DNA of 64,000 nucleotides from Ignavibacteriota bacterium (GCA_003820375.1 RPQH01000002.1:1-64000); one strand, 5' to 3'; counted from the stretch's first letter, positions 17,349-26,721 are shown. Numbers and translations: made by a program. The notes: generated by a model not told the origin, from the sequence alone.

Positions 17349-17954
17349 ATGGGAGGTCTATTTTCTCCAACAAATAACGGCGAGAATCTCAGATTCAATA
17401 GCCAGGGCAGTAAATACCTGGGTGATAAGAAAAACCCGGCCTACAATCAAGCTTTCTCCGGGAATTCTTTAAACCTAATACTGCAAAAAAACCACATTCT
17501 CCCAACAGATGTGGATACAGATAACCTTATTGCAAGAGGTGCAAGCTTCGACTGGTCTGAAAATTACAACATTCTTCCTGTGATCGAATACAATACATAT
17601 TTCGTGCAGGAGCAGGTCGTTGGGCTTCATGAGCTTGGAAAAGGCACATTAGGTACATTTGAAGTGCTCAGAATCGGAGATGCTTTGCCAAGTGCCAAGA
17701 CATTACCTTATGAGAGCGAAATTACAATGCTTGAAGTTGTTGGTGATGATCATCCGCAAAAAGGTACTGTGCTTAATGTATGGTACGGTGTAAGAGTAAT
17801 CGGACAGTCAGGTGCTTTCAATCCGAATACACTTGCTTCAAGACAGGTTAATCTTACCTACAGATATAGATTACCGGGTAAAGAATATAAAGCACTTGTT
17901 AAAGATGCAAGATACCCGGGTGATGTACAGGCAAATGTATCTTTTGAAAAATAA
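17349..17954 (+). CDS. Tail tube protein
   Basis: 201 residues, beta-rich, with no signal peptide (NYNILPVIEYNTYFVQEQVVGLHELGKGTLGTFEVLRIGDALPSAKTLPYESEITMLEVVG). It is called by position immediately after the sheath and before the tail-assembly chaperone pair, by size (150-200 is normal) and by its strand-rich pattern. An AAAGGA ribosome binding site precedes the ATG. It should form the inner tube that the sheath pushes out. Confidence 0.75.
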   Translation: MGGLFSPTNNGENLRFNSQGSKYLGDKKNPAYNQAFSGNSLNLILQKNHILPTDVDTDNLIARGASFDWSENYNILPVIEYNTYFVQEQVVGLHELGKGTLGTFEVLRIGDALPSAKTLPYESEITMLEVVGDDHPQKGTVLNVWYGVRVIGQSGAFNPNTLASRQVNLTYRYRLPGKEYKALVKDARYPGDVQANVSFEK

Positions 17955-17981
17955 TTTCAAAAACATTATAACTGCAAATAA

Positions 17982-18476
17982 TTGAAAAGAGAAATAATTA
18001 AAATAGAAGCAGCGGACCGGCAGTATGAGTTTTATGCCAGACCAACAATTCTGGAAGAGCAGATGATAAGAGACAGAGCTGCCGGGTTCACAGGCGGGGG
18101 GCTTTCCAAGCTGATAGAAGTTGAAGCTCAGAGAAATATTTATCTCGATAAATGTATAAAAAGAGATGATAGTGGAAAACCTGTTGAAGGTAGCAAAGAA
18201 GGTTCAATAAAGCTTGATACTTCATCAATGGATTATAAAATGTACGCAGAATACCAGCGTACACTGGACAATGCTTACTTCTATGGGATTTTCAAAACAC
18301 TGTTAGTTAATCCACCTGATGATTTAAACATTGATGAACTGGATGGAATAACATTTATGGAGATCAGGAGCGTATTCGAGGACGCTCTTGATAACTTTCG
18401 CAAGCCGGAGCGAGATACCGAAACTGAACAAGACAATAGAGGAAATCCACGCGTTTCTGAACCGGCTGCAGGGTGA
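17982..18476 (+). CDS. Tail assembly chaperone (gpG-like), TTG start
   Basis: 164 residues from a TTG at 17982; no better start is visible without losing the conserved-looking N-terminus (KREIIKIEAADRQYEFYARP). Acidic with a disordered charged C-terminus (RKPERDTETEQDNRGNPRV). It lies between the tube and the tape-measure-position gene, where phages encode the G/GT chaperones that coat the tape measure. The next ORF overlaps its last 90 nt in the +1 frame, as expected for a frameshift fusion. The stop is reached as GGG TGA, and slipping one base forward on GGG would continue in the second ORF. Confidence 0.7.
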   Translation: MKREIIKIEAADRQYEFYARPTILEEQMIRDRAAGFTGGGLSKLIEVEAQRNIYLDKCIKRDDSGKPVEGSKEGSIKLDTSSMDYKMYAEYQRTLDNAYFYGIFKTLLVNPPDDLNIDELDGITFMEIRSVFEDALDNFRKPERDTETEQDNRGNPRVSEPAAG

Positions 18477-18930
18477 GTATTTAGATGAGTATGAATTCTC
18501 TGCCGATGCATCAAGTGTTATGAATGCTCTGGATACCATCCCCGAATGGTGGAAGGAGCATTATGACATCCCCGGTAATGATGAAAGATGGCTTATGCTG
18601 ACTAAGGAAACTGCATTGGAAGATTACACAAGATACATTGCCGGTTTTACAAAGAAGCTGCTTAAGGAAAGATATGGCGTTGGTGTTCCGGAAAGAGCAA
18701 CAATTATGGAAAAATCTGAAGAAGAACTTAAGCAGGAAATCCAAAGCATAAAGAACTGGGTAGCTGAAGATGATGAAGAACTAAAGCAAGCTCTGGATAA
18801 ATCCGGACACGACAGATCAGTATTGGAAAAGGAGATTTACGGTAAAGAGTTAACACAGGAAGAAAAAGAAGACCTGGTAAGAGAAAGAGTAATAAAGATG
18901 ATGAGGGAAGATTTTGGAATGCATGTATAA
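18388..18930 (+). CDS. Tail assembly chaperone, frameshift extension (gpT-like)
   Basis: The frame stays open from 18352 and its first possible start is TTG at 18388, with no ribosome binding site, so it is probably read as an extension of the preceding ORF. About 180 residues, highly charged and helical (KLNKTIEEIHAFLNRLQGEY; EEELKQEIQSIKNW; ELTQEEKEDLVRERVIKMM). Lambda gpGT, P2 E/E' and Mu all express the second half by frameshift. The shift needed here is +1 (or -2), not the common -1. Candidate site: GGG TGA at 18474-18479. Confidence 0.65.
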   Translation: MITFASRSEIPKLNKTIEEIHAFLNRLQGEYLDEYEFSADASSVMNALDTIPEWWKEHYDIPGNDERWLMLTKETALEDYTRYIAGFTKKLLKERYGVGVPERATIMEKSEEELKQEIQSIKNWVAEDDEELKQALDKSGHDRSVLEKEIYGKELTQEEKEDLVRERVIKMMREDFGMHV

Positions 18931-18953
18931 AAAATACTTAAAAAAATACGAAA

Positions 18954-20954
18954 ATGGGTGACGATAATAAAAATATATCACACGGGGCAATATACAAAGG
19001 TAAAAAAAAGAATTTAAAAGGACTAAAACGCGCAAAATCAAAAAAAGATGAATCTTTAAATGCATACTCAAAATTTGGTTCTACAATGTTATGGGGAGAA
19101 AGTGTTCAGGAACAATCAGTTCCCCGCATACTTGAGAATTACAGTAATCCACTAAGTCAAATAAGAGTGCTAAGAAGTTTAGGTTATTCAGTTCCATTTG
19201 AACAAGATGAGATAGATGAACTAAAAAAATTAAGTAACCGAAACACAAATCCAGACTATATTGCAAATAGTGAATTTGCACAGGATTATTTTAGAGATTA
19301 CCTCACGACAACCAAGCAAATGAATTTCATGAGACCTAAAGGTAAGAAATATAAACCATGGGAAAAACTTGATTTGGAGTATTCTAATATATATTCATTG
19401 TATACAGGATTTAATTGGGTAAGAGGAAATGAAGTATCAGAAAAGGAATACAAATCAAAAATAAGAGGATCAGTAACGATTGGTCCCTATATCCCCCAAG
19501 ATTCCCAATGGGGATTTAATGTTCATAACCATGAAACATATAATGGTCCTTCAGATGCAGACCTATCCTTCTCATGGCAATTTGGCGCCCAGTATATAGT
19601 ACATCCTAATGGGGATGTAATTTCTTACGATGATAAAAAAGTCTTACATAAATGGAAACAATTGGCTAGTAATAAATTTGATAAAGGAGGCTACACTGGT
19701 AATGAAATGGGTCTTGCACATCCTTATGAAATGGTTATGAATCCTTCTGCTACACAGAAATATTATACGGCCCTTGAAAATATGAATAAGGAAGGTAGAG
19801 GTATAAACAACAATAACGCAGATTACAATACAAATTATGATGAAAGTGAAGAACCGACTTTCTCTCAAAAAGTTGAAAATATAATGGGTTGGCCTTATAG
19901 GCAGATTGAAAAATGGGGAATAGTAAAAAAACACTATGTGAATTATGATGATGATGAAAAAGAATCTAATGATGGTTGGTTAAGCTGGCCTCATAGAAAA
20001 CTTGAGGAAAATGGTATTAAAATTGGTAATCCGTTTAGTATCTTTGATATACAAAATTTTGGTTATAAAGATTGGGAACATTTCAAAGATGATCCATTCT
20101 TTAGAAGAGGTAAGAAACATCTTGGCTGGAGAGAGTTTGCAGAACAAATAGATGATGATATAAAGGAAGACATAGTAATTGGTCAAACTTTGGGGAAGAT
20201 CCCCTTTATTGGACCAATATTAGAATTTTACAGTGCTTCAAAAACAGGTATTCATATAGCAAACCAGTTTTTACCAGAGCTTCCTGAACTTCCAGAATCA
20301 GAAGATAACTTAACCACTCTAACAAATAGTGTGATCCAAAATAATCTTCAAGATAAACCAAGAGAATATTATGAAGAACAATATAAACAGATAGAAGAGG
20401 AATATAAGAGAGAAGAAGAGAAACCAAAAAATAAGAGAAAGAAGAAAGTTCCACAGTCTTATAAAGTTGCTCCGGGTATATATCAGGTTGGTGATAAATT
20501 CGATAAAGGTGGTTACACCGGTTCAAAAACCGGCATTGTCCATCCTCACGAAATGGTGATGAACCCTGCAGCTACACAAAAGTATTTCAATATGCTTGAA
20601 AAAATGAACGACGAAGGCAGAGGTGAGGTTGGTATTAAAACCTCAGCTTTTCAGGCAAAAGATATTCCATCCATTAGCAATCTTAAGAGTCATAAAGCAA
20701 TTTCTTCTATTTTCAATAAAGATAAACAATTAAAAGCGTATCCAATTTCTGATAATGCCTCTATCGCTATGGGTGCATCAGTTACTAAAGCATCAAACGC
20801 AGGTATATACAGTAATAATAACGGGCAGGGATTTGGACAGCAGAGAGGATATGGCTCTGCTCCGTATGATATTAATGTAAATCTCTTTGCCACACTGGAA
20901 CAAGGAATTAATTTAACAACCGATAATGTAAACCCGAGGGTAATTATAAAATGA
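18954..20954 (+). CDS. Tape-measure-position protein with embedded JAMM-like peptidase motif
   Basis: 666 residues directly after the chaperones, where the tape measure belongs. It does not look like an ordinary tape measure: long coiled coils and hydrophobic helices are missing. Residues about 145-235 contain E160..H191-N-H193-x6-S200-x-x-D203 and then GAQYIVHPNGDVISYD. This resembles the JAMM zinc signature of JAB-type peptidases and toxins (one residue shorter than the RadC form). Residues about 242-282 and 516-558 are two copies of a 'FDKGGYTG...HPxEMVMNPxATQKY...EGRG' motif. The GGYTG-to-H..E core is typical of tape-measure C-termini. Between the copies is a Trp/Glu-rich AT-rich stretch. 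It ends with an ATGA overlap into the hub gene. It may combine a short tape measure with an effector payload. Position is firm, function inferred. Confidence 0.6.
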   Translation: MGDDNKNISHGAIYKGKKKNLKGLKRAKSKKDESLNAYSKFGSTMLWGESVQEQSVPRILENYSNPLSQIRVLRSLGYSVPFEQDEIDELKKLSNRNTNPDYIANSEFAQDYFRDYLTTTKQMNFMRPKGKKYKPWEKLDLEYSNIYSLYTGFNWVRGNEVSEKEYKSKIRGSVTIGPYIPQDSQWGFNVHNHETYNGPSDADLSFSWQFGAQYIVHPNGDVISYDDKKVLHKWKQLASNKFDKGGYTGNEMGLAHPYEMVMNPSATQKYYTALENMNKEGRGINNNNADYNTNYDESEEPTFSQKVENIMGWPYRQIEKWGIVKKHYVNYDDDEKESNDGWLSWPHRKLEENGIKIGNPFSIFDIQNFGYKDWEHFKDDPFFRRGKKHLGWREFAEQIDDDIKEDIVIGQTLGKIPFIGPILEFYSASKTGIHIANQFLPELPELPESEDNLTTLTNSVIQNNLQDKPREYYEEQYKQIEEEYKREEEKPKNKRKKKVPQSYKVAPGIYQVGDKFDKGGYTGSKTGIVHPHEMVMNPAATQKYFNMLEKMNDEGRGEVGIKTSAFQAKDIPSISNLKSHKAISSIFNKDKQLKAYPISDNASIAMGASVTKASNAGIYSNNNGQGFGQQRGYGSAPYDINVNLFATLEQGINLTTDNVNPRVIIK

Positions 20955-23608
20955 CTTTTGCCGATACCAGAAAAACTGTGCGGCATATACAGCCCACTGT
21001 AAAAATTAAAAATAAAAATATTGACCTTTCACCTTACGTGAAAGTGATAGAAACATATAAAAGCTTAAAGCAGCCGGCAGGTACATTTACCATTGAGCTT
21101 AGCCCGAAAAATTCCAAAGATAATATTACTTCTTTCAATCTTGCAGAAAAGTTTTATACTTCAATTGATACTATGGATATTATTGAAATAGGAATAACCA
21201 AACCGGGGTTAATGGTTGGGCTTATTGATTCAGCCGATAAAACAAAAAGTATACGCACGGATAATTACACCAGGAATCTCTCAATTAAAGGAAGGGATTT
21301 TGCCAAGCTGTTGATTGAAGACAGCATTGTTTATTCACCCCAGCTTGCAAGCAATGAATATGCAGTCAAGATACTGGGCAAAGAGCGGCTTTCTTTTATG
21401 GGAGAGCTCCTGCTTGGACAAAGCTCTCAACTGTTCAATAATCCAATCTGTGCATTATTATTTATACTGAAAAATATTCCTGCTGCTCATATCGAAGTTC
21501 CCTTTACAGATGTTTCCGATGGTCCGCCAAATGAAGAAGTAAATAGCGGTAAGCTTGGCAAATATTTTATATGTGATTTAAAAGCGTTCCTTGGTGACAG
21601 GGTAACCGGTTCCGTTGTTTCGCAGATCTCGGGAAAGATATGGAACTCAATGCTGTTGTGTATTGATGAAAACTTTTATGAATTGTTTGTAGATACTGTG
21701 ACGGTGGATATTCAATCAGGACGTGAAGCAAGACCATGCCTTTTTCTCAGACCAAAACCATATGACCGTACGGCAGATAATGTCATAAGGATAAAAGATA
21801 TTTACGGGAGCAGCGATGCTAAACCAGCATCTCAGGCAAAAGCAGCAGCTAAGGCACAAGTTAGTTCAATGCTCTCAAGCTTAACCGGCAGCAGTGATGA
21901 TAAAGCAGCTAAAGCAAAAGCTGAAGCTGCCGTACCGCAGGTAATGAAAAGTCTGATAAGCTTTAATAAGGTTATCTATCCCCGTGCTGCAAGAAAAGAC
22001 ATTGTATTTACCGATTCCGAAGGAAACGAAAACCCGGGAAATGTGACAACAAATGTTACATTAGCGGGTATAGATAGAGATGGAAAGATTTCAGACCCTC
22101 TGCCTGCACAGTTTGACGGGCAAAGAGATATTAATAATCCGGATGATGAGAAAAATAAATCAATGGTGATTCCCTGGACATGGGATGGAAACGATTCCTT
22201 CTACAGGACTATGGTGACAAACGAGCAGTACCATGTGATACATGATGAAGATATTTTGCAGGAAGCTCTTGGTGTTTTTGATGACGAAGTAATAAACTAT
22301 ATCACTATCCGTTCAAGAAAAGATACGGGGCAAAGTTCTTCGTTTATGGGATATTCATATCCATTGATGGATGGATATAAGATAAGGAAATTCGGATTGA
22401 GAGCTTTTAATGTAGAAAGCAACCTGCTGGATACTTCATATAAGTTAAATGCTTCAAGTGTGAAAAACTACTCGATTTCCGGTGTTGATGAAAAAGACAT
22501 ATTCAGTGCTGCAGAATATGTTAACAACAGGGAGCGGATATTCAATTGGTACAGGTACAATGATATTTTTGAGAGTGGTATTATGATAATAAAAGGTAAC
22601 CAGGATATAAGAATAGGTGATAAGATATATATGCCTGATGCTCTCTCCAAAGGCGGACATCACGGGATATATGCATATGTGCAGGGTGTCAGGAACCGGT
22701 ATGAGATTACACCGGCGGGATTAAAATATGAGACGACACTTGAGATAGTAAGAGGAGAAAATCCGAAGGATATAGAAGATTACAGGTCGATAGTAAACAG
22801 CGGAAGCGGCGAAAACCTTAAGCTTGGAACAACATATAAAACCTATGATGATGGACTTGGAGCCGGCTTTGAAGGCAGTCCTGAAGACACTAATGCACAC
22901 AACATAATAAAATATGATGCAATAAAAAGCATTGGCGATCTGAACACAAGAAATAAGAACAGGCAGAAAGTAACGAATAAAATGCCCGGTGAAGATAATA
23001 ACCCGGCAGAAGCGGCTGAACCGGGTCAGGAGCCGGACCAAGAGCCAATGCTTGAACCAAAATATTCCGGGTATATATCACCTGATGCAGAGAGTTCAAG
23101 GAAAAACCTTAAAGGCATGGGAGGATGCTCATCGTGTTCGGAAAAGCCATTCAGCAGCTACATACCGGATATACAAAGCCAGATTGAAGGTGGAAGCGGA
23201 ATAGATGATAAAGTCTTCCAGTTTCTTGAAGGCATAGGCAGTCTCGGTTTCCCGTTCAAGATGGAGATACTTTCACTTGTAACAGGTTACGGGCAAAACA
23301 TTGAAAATGACCCCAATAAGCAGGTAACACCGCACTCACAAGGCAAAGCTGTAGATATAACGGTTAATGGCGATACAGTAAAAAATACAACAATGCTGAT
23401 AGCATATATCATGGGTAAAGAAATAGGTAACGTAAAGCCGGATAACAGGTTATATTCATTGCTTTTATCCAGGGGTGCAATGCCGAAGATAATTATTGCA
23501 TGCCCAAATCAAAGTGATGGCGAAGATTTGAAACTATGCAAAGGAGTGAGTACGATAACGGATGATATGAGACAAAGACATAGAAGTGTGATACAGTTAA
23601 TATTTTGA
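20951..23608 (+). CDS. Baseplate hub (gpD/gp27-like) with C-terminal M15-type peptidase domain
   Basis: 885 residues. The N-terminal about 270 residues are hub-like (IELSPKN, LSIKGRDFAKLLIEDSIVY). An Ala-rich linker follows (about 280-335), then a second hub part with RIGDKIYMPD...GIYAYVQGVRNRYEITPAGLKYETTLEIVRG, the classic end of gp27/gpD proteins. After a flexible acidic linker (about 675-710) comes an extra domain with TPHSQGKAVDI: H795-x6-D802 fits the zinc site of M15 D-Ala-D-Ala peptidases. The final RQRHRS could supply the third ligand. This would let the hub cut peptidoglycan during penetration. The start ATG overlaps the previous stop (ATGA), and the next gene starts on a TTGA overlap, so translation is coupled. 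Confidence 0.8.
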   Translation: MTFADTRKTVRHIQPTVKIKNKNIDLSPYVKVIETYKSLKQPAGTFTIELSPKNSKDNITSFNLAEKFYTSIDTMDIIEIGITKPGLMVGLIDSADKTKSIRTDNYTRNLSIKGRDFAKLLIEDSIVYSPQLASNEYAVKILGKERLSFMGELLLGQSSQLFNNPICALLFILKNIPAAHIEVPFTDVSDGPPNEEVNSGKLGKYFICDLKAFLGDRVTGSVVSQISGKIWNSMLLCIDENFYELFVDTVTVDIQSGREARPCLFLRPKPYDRTADNVIRIKDIYGSSDAKPASQAKAAAKAQVSSMLSSLTGSSDDKAAKAKAEAAVPQVMKSLISFNKVIYPRAARKDIVFTDSEGNENPGNVTTNVTLAGIDRDGKISDPLPAQFDGQRDINNPDDEKNKSMVIPWTWDGNDSFYRTMVTNEQYHVIHDEDILQEALGVFDDEVINYITIRSRKDTGQSSSFMGYSYPLMDGYKIRKFGLRAFNVESNLLDTSYKLNASSVKNYSISGVDEKDIFSAAEYVNNRERIFNWYRYNDIFESGIMIIKGNQDIRIGDKIYMPDALSKGGHHGIYAYVQGVRNRYEITPAGLKYETTLEIVRGENPKDIEDYRSIVNSGSGENLKLGTTYKTYDDGLGAGFEGSPEDTNAHNIIKYDAIKSIGDLNTRNKNRQKVTNKMPGEDNNPAEAAEPGQEPDQEPMLEPKYSGYISPDAESSRKNLKGMGGCSSCSEKPFSSYIPDIQSQIEGGSGIDDKVFQFLEGIGSLGFPFKMEILSLVTGYGQNIENDPNKQVTPHSQGKAVDITVNGDTVKNTTMLIAYIMGKEIGNVKPDNRLYSLLLSRGAMPKIIIACPNQSDGEDLKLCKGVSTITDDMRQRHRSVIQLIF

Positions 23609-24798
23609 AATTTAAGATGAAAATTTTTAAAATGGTCGAAAATGGTATTTTTGAACGTCCTTTTCAATTTGGGAAAAATAGTATTTCTTCAGATAATTAC
23701 ATAAGTGCAGCAGGAGAGGGATCTTCTACTGGCAATATTTGGTCAATTAATACTAAAGAATATCAGAAATTAAATATAGGCAATGAAACTCCATTACCTA
23801 TTGAAAATTACAATGAATTGAGAATATTTATATTGGATTTAAAAAGTTATTTGCAAAAAATGAATGATATTCCCAAACCTGATATTGTTCCAATGCCAAA
23901 TAATGTTTTTAAACATTTCAAGAAAGTTTATGACAATATTCAAGAGGATTTTTTTGAAAGATCTTTCGATTATTATGACTATGGAGAAGATTATAACCAG
24001 GAAGCGACGTACGAATGGGGAATAAATAAAAATGAACCAGTGACGAAACGAACATTAATAACGGAAACTTTAATTTATCCCGCCCCAAAGTTAAATTTAA
24101 GATCAAATGATGCGAAAATTTTATTCCAAATGCATTCACATCCGTTTAAAGAAGAGAAAGACGACCATTTTACTTATTATCCGGATGTTGGCATACCATC
24201 TGGTTTTCCGCCTATATATTTTAAGAATCTTGATGATTCAATAATAAAATATACATTTTTAAACTTTAGTGCATTGAACGAAATACAAACCAAATTTAAT
24301 GAATTAAATGAAATTGTAAAGGTAAAAACAGGAACGGACAAATATAAGGATCATGTACCGGAAAATCTTTATCCGCCTGGTTATAAGGATATGCTTAATC
24401 AGATTATAGATAAACAAGCTCAATATCATCACAAATTATCTTGTTTCAAGGAAAAATTAAATGATAAAGTGAAATATGTAGGTGATCTCCGTAATACAAG
24501 ACCAAGAGAATTTTCACATAATAAAGATAAAGTGTTTGCTGTAATGGGCACATTGTATCTTACATTTTATGGAAATGGAGTTCCATTTGCAGTTTATGAT
24601 TTAAAAAATAACGGAAACCATTTTGCACGTTATATACAATATACATCATACTATTCAGATGGTATGCCCCCTATGAAATTATTTATGAATAAGGACTATT
24701 CAGGTTTGTTTATAACATATCCTGAAGAAGAATATTGGGACAAAACTTTGGATGATGTTATTAATGAAGAAGATAAATGTGAACAAAGCAAAAAATAG
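23605..24798 (+). CDS. JAB/JAMM-like protein, candidate tailocin effector
   Basis: 397 residues from a TTG that overlaps the hub stop (TTGA); an ATG at 23617 is the alternative. It is strikingly AT-rich and Lys/Asn/Tyr-rich compared with the hub gene. Residues about 135-205 carry E137-W-G ... FQMH177-S-H179-P ... PSG. This resembles the EWG...HSHP...PSxxD pattern of JAB/MPN peptidases, although the last Asp is not conserved (PSGFP). Near residue 305 is TLYLTFYGNGVPFAVYD, similar to the 'Y.v.p.G.v..Y' strands that follow the site in JAB toxins. There is no signal peptide or structural-phage motif. Sitting between hub and spike, it could be a loaded effector. Activity is uncertain. Confidence 0.5.
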   Translation: MKFKMKIFKMVENGIFERPFQFGKNSISSDNYISAAGEGSSTGNIWSINTKEYQKLNIGNETPLPIENYNELRIFILDLKSYLQKMNDIPKPDIVPMPNNVFKHFKKVYDNIQEDFFERSFDYYDYGEDYNQEATYEWGINKNEPVTKRTLITETLIYPAPKLNLRSNDAKILFQMHSHPFKEEKDDHFTYYPDVGIPSGFPPIYFKNLDDSIIKYTFLNFSALNEIQTKFNELNEIVKVKTGTDKYKDHVPENLYPPGYKDMLNQIIDKQAQYHHKLSCFKEKLNDKVKYVGDLRNTRPREFSHNKDKVFAVMGTLYLTFYGNGVPFAVYDLKNNGNHFARYIQYTSYYSDGMPPMKLFMNKDYSGLFITYPEEEYWDKTLDDVINEEDKCEQSKK

Positions 24799-24912
24799 AT
24801 ACAAATCTAGAAATTTTATACATGGGGTTAAATAATAATAAAGAAAAGGTGTTGAAAAAATATCAATTATTATTATATGAATTATCAATAAAAATAATAA
24901 ATTTAATCAAAT

Positions 24913-25737
24913 TTGAATTATAAAAAACCAAATCAAATAGCTTTTACAGATAAGAATATTATAAAAAGAAATGCTTTAGCAAATTTATATGTTTTATATC
25001 AAAATAAACGGTCCGAGAAAAAACAAAGAACGGGTGGTGCAGGTGGTGAAAATAGTGAAGAAAAATATTATTATTTCTATTTAGATCAATATGGTCGTTA
25101 TGAAGAAAAAAAAGAAAAAAATTGTAATAAATTAATAATTAATAGTGGATCTGATTTGTCTGGAGTATATGATTTTAATGATACAGAGAAAGATGCAAGA
25201 GAAAGAATGAAAGCCCTCATCGAGAAAAATATTTGGATAGATTATCAGCACCCTGAAAAAGCACAGTGGGCTCATTATGTATCTCAAAACAAAATAATTG
25301 AATGGATGTCAAACTCGGAAATTTATAGTTATTTATATAATGTATATCGAGTCATATGCAAAGAAATACTATTTATAATTGAATCTAACTGGGGTAATTT
25401 AGATTTTTATGGTAAATATTTACTTACATTAATGACAAGTGGAGGTATAGATAAAAAAATTATTAGAGCAGATTTAGGTGGTTTTATTGTATTTGAAGAT
25501 GAGCCAAAGGTGTATAATGCATTTGATGCAGGCAATTTTCTTTGGGCATATGCAGCATGTGAAATGGGTATACCATTAATTGAAGCAAAGCTGGGAGCTC
25601 ATGTAAACAATGCATTAAATTTTGATAGAGGTGACAAATCTTTAGGCGGTTTATTGGACGACCCTTTTGATCAAATAGCTATTGAAGATGGATGGAACAG
25701 ATGTTCTAGAATAAACAATAAAAAAAATAAATATTAA
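24913..25737 (+). CDS. Ntox44-like protein, candidate toxin cargo
   Basis: 274 residues from a TTG at 24913 with no clear ribosome binding site, AT-rich, no signal peptide. The C-terminal part reads GGFIVFEDEPKVYNAFDAGN, then FLWAYAACEMGI, then GAHVNNAL, then DDPFDQIAIEDGWNR (about 249-263). The order 'F..GNF.yG.....G......GA......DDP.DQ..I..G' is the pattern I associate with polymorphic toxin type 44 (Ntox44). The N-terminal 120 residues are a charged, poorly structured lead-in. It follows the JAMM-like gene and precedes the spike gene, an unusual place for a non-structural protein. I infer a cargo toxin. No neighbouring immunity gene is evident. Family call by pattern only. Confidence 0.5.
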   Translation: MNYKKPNQIAFTDKNIIKRNALANLYVLYQNKRSEKKQRTGGAGGENSEEKYYYFYLDQYGRYEEKKEKNCNKLIINSGSDLSGVYDFNDTEKDARERMKALIEKNIWIDYQHPEKAQWAHYVSQNKIIEWMSNSEIYSYLYNVYRVICKEILFIIESNWGNLDFYGKYLLTLMTSGGIDKKIIRADLGGFIVFEDEPKVYNAFDAGNFLWAYAACEMGIPLIEAKLGAHVNNALNFDRGDKSLGGLLDDPFDQIAIEDGWNRCSRINNKKNKY

Positions 25738-25788
25738 ATAACATTTAAATTTATAATAATAAAGCACTTGAATTATTAAAACAGGGTT

Positions 25789-26721
25789 ATGTCAAACGAA
25801 TCAAACAAACAACTCGTCCTCATAGATGACAACGGTAACATCTATACAGAGGACCAACTAAACATCCAGTGGCAGAATTTTTCGGGTAAGGATGGAGCCA
25901 AGCGTTTTCCCAAAGCATGGGAATTCGACGAAGATGGCAAGGTAATAACCGAAGGAGCCAAGCTTATTATCAGTCACCTGAACGGTGACCCGACCAAGCC
26001 GATAATTACCGGCTGCCATGAGTCGTTAAGCTCTCAGCAGAATTTTCATCCTGCAATGAACTCCGGATTTGAAGCTGCCAACAGGGAAGTTGATAATAAC
26101 TTCAATGATGAGTTTAAGATAACCAGGAACATAACTCCCCAGGGTGATATGATTATAGAATTGGAGAGAAAAGAAGATAAGCCAATCAAGTATCATCTCA
26201 ATGTGCGGGGTAAAAATGCGGAGGTGTATATCAATTCTGAGGGCAATGCATACATCGGCAATGATAGTAACCAGATAAGATTTGACGGAGATAAAATATT
26301 TATTGGCTCAAGGGAGTATGCCGGCAAAGCAAAGGAAGTTGGCATAAATGCAGAGAGGATTATATTAGGAAATTCTACGTTTTATAATCCAAAACTAAGT
26401 GATATACCTACTGACGCTAAAGAACATGGAATTGAAAAGCCATTTCATACAGATGATTTTAAAGATGAAGGGCAGTTTTCCAGTGATGAAAGCGCAATAA
26501 AGCACCAATGGGCTGTGATGGGGGAAACATTAGTTCATCTGTTAGCTAATTTAATTGACATATGGCAAAATACAAAGTATCAGGGTGGAAGTACTATATG
26601 TACAGTATCAGCAGATGATAAAATAAAAATGAATACTGATGTATATGAAAAACTTCATTTAGTATTATCTTCGAATGTTTCAATAGTAAATCAGCCAAAA
26701 GACCCTGAGAATATTCAATAG
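25789..26721 (+). CDS. Baseplate central spike protein (gpV/gp5 OB-fold type)
   Basis: 310 residues. The N-terminal domain (about 1-85) has OB-fold features of gp5/VgrG/gpV spikes, including GAKLIISHLNGDPTKPIITG, the loop that normally carries 'GDPxxPVVxG'. Residues about 100-200 are a repetitive beta-strand part (VYINSEGNAYIGNDSNQIRFDGDKIFIG), like the triple-stranded needle. The C-terminal 90 residues are less regular. No catalytic motif is visible in it; cell-wall activity appears to reside in the hub. It is the last gene of the first late operon, ending 29 nt before a strong terminator. Confidence 0.8.
   Translation: MSNESNKQLVLIDDNGNIYTEDQLNIQWQNFSGKDGAKRFPKAWEFDEDGKVITEGAKLIISHLNGDPTKPIITGCHESLSSQQNFHPAMNSGFEAANREVDNNFNDEFKITRNITPQGDMIIELERKEDKPIKYHLNVRGKNAEVYINSEGNAYIGNDSNQIRFDGDKIFIGSREYAGKAKEVGINAERIILGNSTFYNPKLSDIPTDAKEHGIEKPFHTDDFKDEGQFSSDESAIKHQWAVMGETLVHLLANLIDIWQNTKYQGGSTICTVSADDKIKMNTDVYEKLHLVLSSNVSIVNQPKDPENIQ

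Noticed and set aside
22890-23099. Short frames on the opposite strand of the hub linker
   Set aside because: Low-complexity antisense of the acidic linker region; no independent support.
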